Positions 1 to 7,310 of a stretch of 64,000 bases of DNA are shown one piece after another; the stretch's first letter is position 1, and every line of letters starts with the position of its first letter. The translations under genes were made by a program, and so were the position numbers. Under the pieces are notes generated by a model, which saw only the letters and a list, made by a program, of their open reading frames with translations, was not told the origin of the DNA and did no database searches. Source of the stretch: Paenibacillus albiflavus. Lineage in GTDB: Bacteria > Bacillota > Bacilli > Paenibacillales > NBRC-103111. Location: contig NZ_SKFG01000027.1 in NCBI RefSeq assembly GCF_004344915.1, positions 1-64,000 of the forward strand. The letters are read 5' to 3'.

Positions 1-1563
1 TGTTTTATGGTTCGTCGGAAGGCCGACCGCCGTTAAACCTGTTAATGCGGCCCATGTGCCATAGATATAACAAACTCCCCATCTTCCGTACCATGATCCG
101 TCCTTCTCCTGATGGCTAATCAGCCATTGTGTCCCGTGTTTGATGAATTCATGACGAATTGTAAGTCCAGCGAAGTTCCCCAGATACTCCAAAGTCCGTC
201 CTGTAAGATCGGCCCCCGACGGATCGATGGCAGCCGATTTGGCGCCTTCTATGGGAAGCCAGGTCAACATTTTGTTATCCGTGTTTTTTTCGAATGCTGG
301 CCAACCGCCGTCGTTATTTTGCATGGACTGCACCCAGTTTAGTCCACGATTCCATGAATCTTGGTACGAAGGATCGGTATGGGTGAGGTTTTTGATTGCT
401 CGTAAAGCTGCAGTGGTATCGTCCACATCAGGGTTGATGGTATTGGTTTCCGAGAATCCCCATCCCCCGGGTAAGGTATCCGGATTATGGATGCTCCAAT
501 CGGCTTTTTTATGCTGCTGTTTGGATCGCAAGTAATCGGCGGTACGCCGAATAACCGGATGATTGCCGGCAATCCCGGCTTCTTGCAGCGCATATGCAAG
601 CAGGGCGGTATCCCAGATGGTAGAAGGTGAATTTTGAATCGTAGTATGATGATCGGAGCGGCATTGCATTGCGGTTAAGGCATCAATGGCATGCGAGATA
701 AGGGAGTGCTGTGGATCGTAATCTAACGCAAGAAGGGCGAAAATCATTAAAATCGTGCTGCTACCATAGCTGTATAGCGATCCGTCCGCTTCAATCCGCG
801 AAAGCATGAACTGTTCTGCCTTGTCGGTAGCGGCTTCATGGATAGAACGGGGCGTGCCGATAAGGCGGTTTAAGCCTGCCTGGATGTTGTCCTGAAATTT
901 TTGATGTTCCCGGTGATCGAAATCTTGGCGTTGGTCGAGCTCCTCTTGGTCTATGGAGCGGACAATGAGATCGGATAGATCGGGCGTATGGGCTGTCTTA
1001 ATGGAAAATTTACGGTCGGCCATGATCAGCATTGGGGTTATATGAACTCTTGAATATCCTGAAAAATCAAAAAGGTTAAGGGGGAAATAAGCAGGAAAAA
1101 GCAGCACTTCCAGCGGAACGGAGGAGATGGATGCCGGCCACTTTCTTTGTCCGGTAGCGGCTAGAAGGGCTTTTGTTAATATGCTGGTAACTTTTCCAAG
1201 TCCGCCTTTGGATTGTATGTAACGCTTTGCCCGCTGAATCGGTTCGTCTGCGGAATGGCTGTACCCGGAAAAGAGCAGAGCGTAATAAGCTTCAACCGAA
1301 GTGGATAAGTTTCCTCCTTCTTCATCGGCATACAAATTCCAACAGCCACCTTGCTGCTGCGCGGCGAGAATCCGATCATGCAGCCGCCGGATCAAATCCT
1401 CATTGCGGATATCCAAAGTCCTGAACAGAATGATCACATACGCGTCTATAACGATCCCATTCTCAAAACAAAAATGCCAAGATCCGTCCGGCTGCTGCTG
1501 CTGAATAAGGTTTGTTGTCAAGCGATGAATTTCCGCATCGATTTTGCTTATCAAATCAACCAT
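1..1563 (-). CDS. sqhC: squalene-hopene cyclase family, sporulenol synthase type (5' part; runs off the window)
   Basis: Membrane-associated class II terpene cyclase. In Bacillus the homologue SqhC cyclises tetraprenyl-beta-curcumene to sporulenol; other members make hopene from squalene. I translated the frame continuously from an ATG at 1563 to the window edge, 521 codons without a stop; family members have about 630, so roughly 100 C-terminal residues are missing. The catalytic acid motif DVDD lies at residues 379-382, the usual place. Several QW-type repeats are present, such as QQPDGSW near residue 24, QNNDGGW near 421 and QEKDGSW near 485. GGAGGT lies about 10 nt before the start; an upstream in-frame GTG abuts the SD and is unlikely. 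Tetraprenyl-beta-curcumene synthase at 44133 would supply the substrate, which favours the sporulenol role over hopene. The choice of product is inference. Confidence 0.93.
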   Translation of the reverse strand, partial: MVDLISKIDAEIHRLTTNLIQQQQPDGSWHFCFENGIVIDAYVIILFRTLDIRNEDLIRRLHDRILAAQQQGGCWNLYADEEGGNLSTSVEAYYALLFSGYSHSADEPIQRAKRYIQSKGGLGKVTSILTKALLAATGQRKWPASISSVPLEVLLFPAYFPLNLFDFSGYSRVHITPMLIMADRKFSIKTAHTPDLSDLIVRSIDQEELDQRQDFDHREHQKFQDNIQAGLNRLIGTPRSIHEAATDKAEQFMLSRIEADGSLYSYGSSTILMIFALLALDYDPQHSLISHAIDALTAMQCRSDHHTTIQNSPSTIWDTALLAYALQEAGIAGNHPVIRRTADYLRSKQQHKKADWSIHNPDTLPGGWGFSETNTINPDVDDTTAALRAIKNLTHTDPSYQDSWNRGLNWVQSMQNNDGGWPAFEKNTDNKMLTWLPIEGAKSAAIDPSGADLTGRTLEYLGNFAGLTIRHEFIKHGTQWLISHQEKDGSWYGRWGVCYIYGTWAALTGLTAVGLPTNHKT

Positions 1564-1715
1564 TTTCCATGGCACCTCCGCAGCAAGTCATTTTTGACAT
1601 TATATGACGGCGGGAAGAAGGAAATGTGGGAGTGGTCAATATGCACAGTATCGAGATAAAGATAGCAATAAATCGCCCCCCAGGAAGCATTGAACAATTG
1701 TCGAGCAAAATGAAT

Positions 1716-1743
1716 CGCCCTGCTTTAAACAGGGGGAAGGGCG
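1716..1743. terminator. weak hairpin in the 1564-1889 intergenic stretch
   Basis: Between the cyclase start and the glycosyltransferase end there are 326 bp without a convincing gene. The only structure I see is CGCCCT paired with AGGGCG, with a nested CCCTG/CAGGG alternative. It could end leftward transcription from the glycosyltransferase gene, but the following T tract is poor on that strand. Confidence 0.3.
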
Positions 1744-1889
1744 GTTGCTTTTCTTCGAGAAAATAATGGTCTGAGCGAAGCTTGCTGCCTTACGAAAAAG
1801 CCGAAACATCACCAAAAATTTCTTACTGCGACCAAACGTGTGACCACGAGCTAAAATCACCACGATCTCCTACGTTGATGGAAACTTGA

Positions 1890-3104
1890 TTAATCAGTAA
1901 CTCCTAGACTTCGTTTATACGCGAAGATTTCCTCTACGGCTCGATGAGATCCGCCTGCAGTTCGGAACGAATCACCAATTTCTATGCATGACTTACGAAT
2001 TGACGCATCGTTTAGTACGCTTTCCGCTGCTTCCTTGAGAGCTCGAGCAGTTAAGTCTGCTTGATTGAGATGAATGCCTGCACCGCCTTCAGCCACACGT
2101 CGTGCCACAGCAGGCTGGTCGGCGCTTTGGGGAAGTACAATCAGCGGAACACCATAATACAGGCCTTCACTGGTGCTGTTCATGCCGCCATGTGTGATAA
2201 ACAATTTGGCATGTTGAAGTACTTCAATTTGCGGTACGTAGCCCCGAACGATAAAATTCGCAGGAATGTCTCCCAATTCCGCAATCTGGGTTTGTCTGCC
2301 GACGGATAGAATCACAGTGTACTTCGTTTCGGCAAACGCCGAAAAGCAGAGCTTGTAAAAATCCAACGCTTGATTAAAAACGGTACCAAGTGAAATGTAA
2401 ATCAAACGATCCGTGTCCACACCAGAGAAATCAGATTCAAATTGGCCGTGTGAGCGAGGGACGAAAGATGGTCCGACAAACTTGAACGAATCGTCAAAGC
2501 TTTCTCCATCGGGTTGGAAATGTTTCGATGTGTAGACGATGGTCAATGGCGCAGGATTGCAAAAAATCTCGTAAGCAGAGCCAATTTGCACATTGTATTT
2601 TGCTTGCATGCTACTAATCAACTGACGAAACTCCTGTTGTTCAAGTTCATTCACGTCCGCTGGAAATTGACGCGAAAGGTAGTCTTGGAGACTGTTAAAG
2701 CTGTTTTCCTGCATGGCAAAACTCGTGCATGAGTTGATTGCAGGCAGCTCGAGTATTTGTGCAACCATATGCCCACAGCCGAACATTGAGTCGTGAATGA
2801 TGTAATCAAAACGTTCTCCCTTTATTTGCTCCAGAAGAGTGGGAATGATGATATCGGCGGTGCGCAATAGTCCAGCAACGCGAGCCCACGGACTTCTTCC
2901 TCCAACAAGAAACGCCTCAACAAATTTGGTGCTATCGAACGTGATCACCTTTGCGCCAGTTGGCTCGACACGATCACGATATTGTTCAGCGATAAAATAA
3001 ACCACTTCTTCTCCACGACGAATAAGTTCTTGAACCACACCGAGAGTTGGATTGATATGTCCTTCGGAGCCTCCATTGACTAGCAATACACGAGCTATGT
3101 TCAT
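1890..3104 (-). CDS. macrolide-family (MGT/YjiC-like) GT1 glycosyltransferase
   Basis: Predicted cytosolic UDP-sugar-dependent glycosyltransferase of the GT1 macrolide/YjiC family, which glycosylates small hydrophobic acceptors such as macrolides or flavonoids. About 404 residues, normal for the family. The N-terminal Rossmann half opens with VLLVNGGSEGHINPTLG, the acceptor-side glycine-rich start. The C-terminal nucleotide-sugar domain shows ISLGTVFN, then HGGMNSTSEGLYYGVPLIVLP with its PSPG-like His-Gly-Gly, followed by QSADQPAVARRVAEGGAG. The ATG at 3104 follows GGAAGG with only 2 nt spacing, and an adjacent in-frame GTG (3107) is the alternative, so the start is uncertain by one codon. 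It stands alone with no neighbouring biosynthetic cluster, so a detoxification role is possible but not shown. Confidence 0.9.
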   Translation of the reverse strand: MNIARVLLVNGGSEGHINPTLGVVQELIRRGEEVVYFIAEQYRDRVEPTGAKVITFDSTKFVEAFLVGGRSPWARVAGLLRTADIIIPTLLEQIKGERFDYIIHDSMFGCGHMVAQILELPAINSCTSFAMQENSFNSLQDYLSRQFPADVNELEQQEFRQLISSMQAKYNVQIGSAYEIFCNPAPLTIVYTSKHFQPDGESFDDSFKFVGPSFVPRSHGQFESDFSGVDTDRLIYISLGTVFNQALDFYKLCFSAFAETKYTVILSVGRQTQIAELGDIPANFIVRGYVPQIEVLQHAKLFITHGGMNSTSEGLYYGVPLIVLPQSADQPAVARRVAEGGAGIHLNQADLTARALKEAAESVLNDASIRKSCIEIGDSFRTAGGSHRAVEEIFAYKRSLGVTD

Positions 3105-3191
3105 CACCTTCCAAAATGACGGGGTTTGAGCTTTTTTTCATTTGCTCATTATAATCATACCATTCAAGTATGAATGCTAATCTTGAAAAAC

Positions 3192-3212
3192 AAAAAAACG
3201 GCATTTCTGCCG
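3192..3212 (-). terminator. intrinsic terminator, leftward
   Basis: On the minus strand CGGCA-gaaa-TGCCG is followed by seven T residues and then further T-rich sequence, a textbook rho-independent terminator. It sits just after the tRNA-like sequence and would end transcripts coming from the small zinc-ribbon gene at 3316-3552. Confidence 0.8.
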
Positions 3213-3225
3213 GTTGAGTGGAGAG

Positions 3226-3310
3226 GTGGAGAATAGGGGGATCGAACTCCTGACCTAACAAGGAAACTGATGATTTCGTCGCGGCTCGTTTAAACTACGC
3301 CACTTGTTAT
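3226..3310 (-). other. degenerate tRNA-like sequence (3' half resembles a tRNA)
   Basis: On the minus strand there is a T-arm-like segment (AGGAG-TTCGATC-CCCCT, one A-C mismatch), then CTATTCTCC-ACC resembling an acceptor 3' strand, a possible GGC/GCC D-stem and a GAAA/TTTC anticodon-like stem. No matching 5' acceptor strand (GGAGAAT) exists upstream, and the position equivalent to U33 is C. A separate AACAAG/CTTGTT pairing spans the region. I read it as a decayed tRNA or a tRNA-derived integration scar, not a working tRNA. Confidence 0.35.
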
Positions 3311-3315
3311 GATTG

Positions 3316-3552
3316 CTATTTCAGAATGTCTATGTTTCCTTCCTTCATAATAAAATATCCATTTCTTACAAAGGATAGAATTCTACTTACGCTCACACCA
3401 GTTTGATTCGATATTTCTAGAACAATTGTATTCGGGTTATCTTCAACAATGCTACGTATCTTTCGATAGGTCTCTTCGCAGTTTTCACACATTCTATTCG
3501 TTCTTTGTTTGCACAAGTTCCCGCAAAATTCACAAATTTGATAGTTGGCCAT
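3316..3552 (-). CDS. small zinc-ribbon + HTH-like protein, YvyF-like
   Basis: A 78-residue protein. The N-terminus has clustered cysteines (C7, C10, C14, C22, C25) that look like a zinc ribbon. The C-terminal half (about 36-70) looks like a helix-turn-helix, with TGVSVSRILSFVRNGYF. The layout matches YvyF (flagellar operon protein) in Bacillales, although there is no flagellar gene near it here. Start chosen at ATG 3552 because AAAGGAG lies 5 nt upstream; a longer frame to 3591 has no SD. A strong terminator lies about 100 bp downstream. The family assignment is from pattern only; function unknown. Confidence 0.7.
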   Translation of the reverse strand: MANYQICEFCGNLCKQRTNRMCENCEETYRKIRSIVEDNPNTIVLEISNQTGVSVSRILSFVRNGYFIMKEGNIDILK

Positions 3553-3614
3553 GATGTCTCCTTTTACAGGCATTTCAATACTTTTCTCCACTTCGAATGA
3601 TAATATTGAGATAA

Positions 3615-4724
3615 TTATAAAAGTAGAGTTTTCAGAACTGGTTCAAGCGCGTCTGCCATCCGCATAAAACCAAGATCCGTTGGATGCGAACCGTCTACCG
3701 TGCATTCGAAGAAATCTTTATCACCCAACATTACGGTGCCATCGAAGAAATAAATATTGGAGTCACCTTGCTCCCGTAACTCGTTAACGAGCGACTGCTG
3801 GAATTGCTTACGTTCTGTCCTGTCCTTGAATAAGTGTGGTGTCAGATCCTCACGTGCGTAACGAATTCGTGATACAACCAGGATCGGCGTTATCGGATGC
3901 GTCTCTCTATAAATTCTAATAAACTCTGGAAGTGTCTTACGGAAAAGCTCGGTGCTTACGCAATTGGCTTCATAATCAAGGACTAGACAAGCAGGATCAT
4001 AAATCTGTGAAATGATTTCGGCAACCTCAGGTTCTCCCTTGCCGCTTCCCGAAAAACCAAGATTAATAAATTCGAGTGGAATCCTGCGGCTCAAAATATT
4101 CGGATATGCCATGCCAGGTCGCGAAGCGCAGCCGCCTTGAGTGATGGAAGTGCCATAGATAATCACTTTTTTCTTTGAAGCGTAGTTGGAAGGAGCGACG
4201 ACCGTCGCTTTCTCATCTAAGCCAATCCATATTTCCTCGACCCCTTGATATAGCGGTAAATAGAGAACGATATTGCGCATCTTGGAATCCCAATTGGTAA
4301 ACAACGCACATTCGTATTCTGTGAGAGTGATGTCATATTTCGTAGTATTGCCGTACTGAGATGGAACGATGGAATCAGGAGATCCTACATAACAATCGAT
4401 ACCGCATTGTCCGGTTGCTGGCATATGCACCATATTGGCTTTGTCTTTGAGTTTCACCTTGACTGACAGAGAAGATGAATCCGTTTGAAACCGGATTTGC
4501 CCTCCTGCAGGATGATATGCTAATTGATCGACGGCTTCAGGAATTGCATGAGTAGGTAAAGTTGGTAATCTGCGATATTTTCTTTCTTGCGCAAACCAAG
4601 CCAAGCCTGAAACCTGAAAAGGCTGCTCTAAAGGTGAATGCCAATAAGTGTCGCCTTCAGATTTTTCATTTGGACGCATTTGGGAGTCAAATTTCTCTAG
4701 TAAATTTTCAACTTTTTTTTCCAC
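3615..4724 (-). CDS. SGNH/GDSL hydrolase (carbohydrate-esterase-like)
   Basis: Predicted esterase of the SGNH superfamily, 369 residues. Residues 1-180 form a beta-rich N-terminal domain, as in CE-type SGNH enzymes that carry a jelly-roll before the hydrolase domain. Block I is GTSITQ with nucleophile Ser193. Block II is GFSGSG at 223-228. Block V is DGSHPTD with Asp344 and His347. No signal peptide is visible, so it is probably cytosolic. Start is GTG 4724 with GGAAGG 9 nt upstream. The substrate is unknown; deacetylation of a sugar ester is a family-level guess. It is a single gene with no obvious operon partner. Confidence 0.85.
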   Translation of the reverse strand: MEKKVENLLEKFDSQMRPNEKSEGDTYWHSPLEQPFQVSGLAWFAQERKYRRLPTLPTHAIPEAVDQLAYHPAGGQIRFQTDSSSLSVKVKLKDKANMVHMPATGQCGIDCYVGSPDSIVPSQYGNTTKYDITLTEYECALFTNWDSKMRNIVLYLPLYQGVEEIWIGLDEKATVVAPSNYASKKKVIIYGTSITQGGCASRPGMAYPNILSRRIPLEFINLGFSGSGKGEPEVAEIISQIYDPACLVLDYEANCVSTELFRKTLPEFIRIYRETHPITPILVVSRIRYAREDLTPHLFKDRTERKQFQQSLVNELREQGDSNIYFFDGTVMLGDKDFFECTVDGSHPTDLGFMRMADALEPVLKTLLL

Positions 4725-4946
4725 AATACCAATCCTTCCGTAACATTGATGTATATCATATTTTCATTACACGATGTAAAAAGTGATATGTACCATAAAT
4801 TCTATTCTACTATATTTTACTTGGGTACAATGAAATTCTTTTAATTGCGTGACAGCTTCTGATCTCTTTGCTAGTCATCCTTGCTGAGACGATACCGAAT
4901 ATCGAAGTGGTGGGGTTAACATGCCTATATTGATTTTCTTGAAGTC

Positions 4947-4968
4947 CTTTTGGTCATACTTTTGGTCA
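4947..4968. repeat. tandem direct repeat in a gene-free stretch (4725-5083)
   Basis: The 359 bp between the SGNH gene and the pentapeptide-repeat gene has no gene I can support. It contains CTTTTGGTCA twice with a 12-bp period (TGACCAAAAG on the other strand). Helical-phase repeats can be operator half-sites, but nothing else supports this. Confidence 0.35.
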
Positions 4969-5083
4969 CACATGATTAATGATTAAGTATTTCAAAAACC
5001 AACATTACAAAACTATACATTGTAGGAAGCTCTACTCATTCGTAAGCGCTAATAGAATAGGTGCTTCTTTAAACCCAACCAAA

Positions 5084-5608
5084 CTACCGCCTAAACCAAT
5101 TCCACACATCTGTCGTCAGTGGAATTAAGCCAAATCCGTGCTCTCCAACCACAACTACACCGTATGCCCACTTCCCGAACGCCACAGCGCCTACGCTGAT
5201 CTTCCCAATAGCGACTGCACCTACAGCCATCGATTTGGCAATAGCGACAGCCCCGACAGCAACACTTGCAAATGCCACAGCACCAATTGCTACACCAATC
5301 CAGCTCATCGCAACTGCTCCCAAAGCTAACCAAATTCCTAGTGATATGGCGCCTACCGACAACAGTCCGACACTAACGGCTCCGACGGAAATTAATCCGA
5401 TTGCTATATCGCCAATTGCAATTAAACCAACCGCAGTCTTCCAACGCTCTCCGCTTCGGTATTGCCGATTAGAAGAATATCGACCTAAATTCGTCCGAAT
5501 ACTAATGATTGGTAACGAAGGCGATGGCCACTGATAGTCAATTTCTCGCTCTTCCCACCCTCTTGATGCTGCATAACGTTCTATGAATTGATGCCATTTC
5601 ATATCCAT
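5084..5608 (-). CDS. glycine-spaced pentapeptide-repeat hydrophobic protein
   Basis: A 174-residue protein I cannot assign to a named family. Residues 1-60 are polar (MDMKWHQFIERYAASRGWEE and following). From about 60 to 160 the chain is a run of five-residue units ending in glycine, such as AIGDIAIGLISVGAVSVG and AVAIGKISVGAVAFG. Residues around the glycines are almost all A, V, I, S or L, with occasional charged or aromatic positions (D, K, W). It could pack as glycine-zipper membrane helices or as a small beta-solenoid; the 5-residue period fits the latter at least as well. Start at ATG 5608 (alternative ATG two codons on), with AGGA 7 nt upstream. It is monocistronic. Confidence 0.75.
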   Translation of the reverse strand: MDMKWHQFIERYAASRGWEEREIDYQWPSPSLPIISIRTNLGRYSSNRQYRSGERWKTAVGLIAIGDIAIGLISVGAVSVGLLSVGAISLGIWLALGAVAMSWIGVAIGAVAFASVAVGAVAIAKSMAVGAVAIGKISVGAVAFGKWAYGVVVVGEHGFGLIPLTTDVWNWFRR

Positions 5609-5687
5609 CGCCGTCCTTTTGTAGTAGATGCTTTTATCATATCACTTCCCATAATCCCTGTGTTCGGCCCATAACCTGATTTCAGAG

Positions 5688-5703
5688 TCAGTCTCTAGAC
5701 TGA
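5688..5703. promoter_or_regulatory. 16-bp inverted repeat upstream of the 5084-5608 gene
   Basis: TCAGTCT-ct-AGACTGA is a perfect 7-bp inverted repeat with a 2-bp centre, 80 bp upstream of the pentapeptide-repeat gene. It has the size and symmetry of a dimeric repressor operator. No regulator can be named. Confidence 0.35.
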
Positions 5704-5704
5704 G

Positions 5705-5812
5705 TTATAGTCCTTTATGTAGTTGCCTTTCTACTTGCTTTAACAACGGGAATGCGGCAATCAGAAATTTTTGGTCTTCACCGGAGGGGTTTTGCGTTTC
5801 TGCTTGAATCAA
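5705..5812 (-). pseudogene. possible short coding remnant (35 codons)
   Basis: Within the 333 bp between 5608 and 5942, the minus strand has a short open frame from TTG 5812 reading IQAETQNPSGEDQ, then KFLIAAFPLLKQVERQLHKG and a stop. Its composition (amphipathic, K/Q/E-rich end) looks protein-like, but a stop lies just upstream in frame and the TTG has no properly spaced SD. It may be the 3' end of a lost gene. Low confidence. Confidence 0.2.
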
Positions 5813-5941
5813 TCGCCCCTATATGATAGATTGATGTCAAACTAAAGGCGTGAAGCACATGTCGCTTTGATATGGATAGCTCTATTGAGTTATGCCGTAT
5901 TAAAAGCGGCTTTTTGCATATCCGCCAGATCGGGTGAGAAG

Positions 5942-6589
5942 ATGAACGTTTTCGATGAAGTGTATGAACGATGGTTATCCACTCAGATTGCCGGAGAGAG
6001 TAATCCTAGGAGACGGGAACGACTACAAAAAGGATTAAGCTACGGAACCACAGCGTATTTACGCGCGATCTGGTTCCCCGCTATTGGGAACCTGGAGCAT
6101 TTGTATCCCGAGTATGAGGTTCGGGACATGAACAATGGCTACCGTTACCTTGATTTGGCCTATATGCCTGGTCGATCTAAGGGCTGTGTTGAAATACAAG
6201 ATTACCGATCCCATGCCAGAGACGTTGAAACCGGCCGATTTAAAGATTTATGTTTGAAACAAGCATTGCTTTCCCTTGATGATTGGTTATTCCTTCCTAT
6301 AGCTTACTTGTCAATAAGAGACGACCCTGAAGTTTGCAAACAACTAACGCTTGCCTTTGTGGGGAAATTCCTTTCCATAGGCATGCCTTCCGAGCTGAAC
6401 TGGGCCGAAGCAGAAACACTGCGATTTGCCCGTAGGTTGGTTCGTCCTTTCACACCTCGAGACCTAGCGTCGCATTTGCAGCTAACTGAACGCCACACCA
6501 GAGATCTTCTTCGTAATATGGTCGACAAGAAATTGCTCGTCGTCGTTAGCGGTAAACAGAGATATCGTACGTACAAAATTAGACAATAG
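5942..6589 (+). CDS. conserved protein: PD-(D/E)XK-like domain + C-terminal winged helix
   Basis: A 215-residue protein of a type often labelled transcriptional regulator in Paenibacillus. Residues about 45-105 show spaced acidic positions, E52, D71 (RYLDLAYMPG) and E84-x-Q86 (GCVEIQDYRSHARD). This spacing resembles a PD-(D/E)XK or DUF559-like nuclease core. The C-terminus (about 168-215) reads as a winged helix, FTPRDLASHLQLTERHTRDL, then a basic tail YRTYKIRQ. Start chosen at ATG 5942, with GGTGAGAAG just upstream; a TTG 75 nt earlier would add an unlikely hydrophobic stretch. No partner gene is adjacent. The nuclease-fold proposal is my inference from residue spacing; it could equally be an inactive fold used for DNA or ligand binding. 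Confidence 0.75.
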   Translation: MNVFDEVYERWLSTQIAGESNPRRRERLQKGLSYGTTAYLRAIWFPAIGNLEHLYPEYEVRDMNNGYRYLDLAYMPGRSKGCVEIQDYRSHARDVETGRFKDLCLKQALLSLDDWLFLPIAYLSIRDDPEVCKQLTLAFVGKFLSIGMPSELNWAEAETLRFARRLVRPFTPRDLASHLQLTERHTRDLLRNMVDKKLLVVVSGKQRYRTYKIRQ

Positions 6590-6606
6590 CCGGATCTCGA
6601 ACGATA

Positions 6607-6750
6607 ATTTCTAACGGAAGCCACAGACACTATTTCATCGAAAATGAAAGTAATGAAATTTTAACGGAGATGAATGCTTCTATTTGCGTTCAATTGACTT
6701 ATATTCATCGTATTTTGGTCAAATAGAAGCTATTATTTCCGTTAGAATTT
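6607..6750. repeat. three-module intergenic palindromic element, copy A
   Basis: Three related modules of about 31-34 nt, each with a core like TAACGGA-N(8-11)-CTATTT. Module 1 is at 6607-6640 (direct), module 2 at 6656-6686 (direct) and module 3 at 6720-6750 (inverted). Modules 2 and 3 match at 26 of 31 positions when one is reverse-complemented, so the RNA would fold into a long hairpin. The same two-direct-plus-one-inverted layout recurs at 31852-32000. This fills most of the gap between 6589 and the short frame at 6850. Confidence 0.7.
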
Positions 6751-6849
6751 GAAAGGAGTGATTATGGAATGATTAACTGCAGCTATTTCCTTAAGATAAA
6801 TAAAACCCTATCGTTTATTATGTAACCGTATGGTGGAACCTAGGGGGAT

Positions 6850-6957
6850 ATGGAAATCCTGATTCTACCTGCTGACGAAGCCTACTCGGCTAATAAGATC
6901 ATTGCGGAAGATTTCAATGGCGATTGTTTCCTTCCTCAAAGTGACGCCAAGCTGTGA
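6850..6957 (+). pseudogene. short frame resembling an N-terminal dimethylargininase fragment
   Basis: An ATG preceded by AGGGGG opens a 35-codon frame beginning MEILILPADEAYSANKI. That start resembles the LPADE-x-Y-x-AN segment of N(G),N(G)-dimethylarginine dimethylaminohydrolase/arginine-deiminase-like proteins. After about 20 residues the resemblance ends, and a stop follows at 6955. I read it as a possible gene fragment. The match rests on memory of the family, so confidence is low. Confidence 0.25.
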
Positions 6958-7040
6958 GGCGTATTCCTATTCCTTTGTGGCGACCTCGATTACAGCTCCC
7001 TCCGCGCGGTCTGAACCCCTGGCTGGCCCCCATAGGGACT

Positions 7041-7076
7041 CCAAAACAAAACGGACACCCGATAGGATGTCCGTTT
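7041..7076 (-). terminator. intrinsic terminator after tRNA-Ala
   Basis: On the minus strand AACGGACA pairs with TGTCCGTT over a 12-nt loop and is followed by TTTTGTTTTGG. It lies directly downstream of the tRNA gene. Confidence 0.8.
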
Positions 7077-7084
7077 CGTTATAA

Positions 7085-7157
7085 TGGAGCCAAGGGGGAT
7101 CGAACCCCTGACCTCTTCGCTGCCAGCGAAGCGCTCTCCCAGCTGAGCTATGGCCCC
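7085..7157 (-). tRNA. tRNA-Ala (anticodon GGC)
   Basis: A full cloverleaf of 73 nt on the minus strand. The acceptor GGGGCCA pairs with TGGCTCC and includes the G3:U70 wobble that identifies alanine tRNAs; the discriminator is A. The D-arm is AGCTCAGCTGGGAGAGC. The anticodon arm is CTTCG-CTGGCAG-CGAAG, giving anticodon GGC. The T-arm is AGGGG-TTCGATC-CCCCT. CCA is not encoded. A terminator follows. Confidence 0.96.
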
Positions 7158-7310
7158 ATGAATATAAGATATCAACCATTATATCATAAGTGAATTAACA
7201 ATAAAATCAATAAATTGACTTAATAGACAGGTGTTTTTGAAGCAGTAACGTATTATTATTAAAGGATAATAACAATTATACATATAGTATATTTACAGGA
7301 GTGATTGAAC

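Noticed and set aside
1636-1863. 75-codon minus-strand frame between sqhC and the glycosyltransferase gene
   Set aside because: No SD, low-complexity composition without motif, and a hairpin lies within it. Not a convincing gene.
3226-3310. A functional tRNA gene
   Set aside because: No 5' acceptor partner, C in place of U33, and a mismatch in the T-stem. Listed only as a tRNA-like remnant.
4850-4980. Possible integrase 3' remnant
   Set aside because: Short lysine- and serine-rich reading frames here vaguely recall integrase C-termini, but none extends far enough to support the idea.
5235-5534. Long plus-strand frame rich in A, T and P opposite the pentapeptide-repeat gene
   Set aside because: It is the mirror of the repeat-coding strand; no SD, and its composition is simply the complement of the repeats.
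6902-7193. Several overlapping frames across the tRNA-Ala region
   Set aside because: They run through a clear tRNA and its terminator, so they are chance frames.
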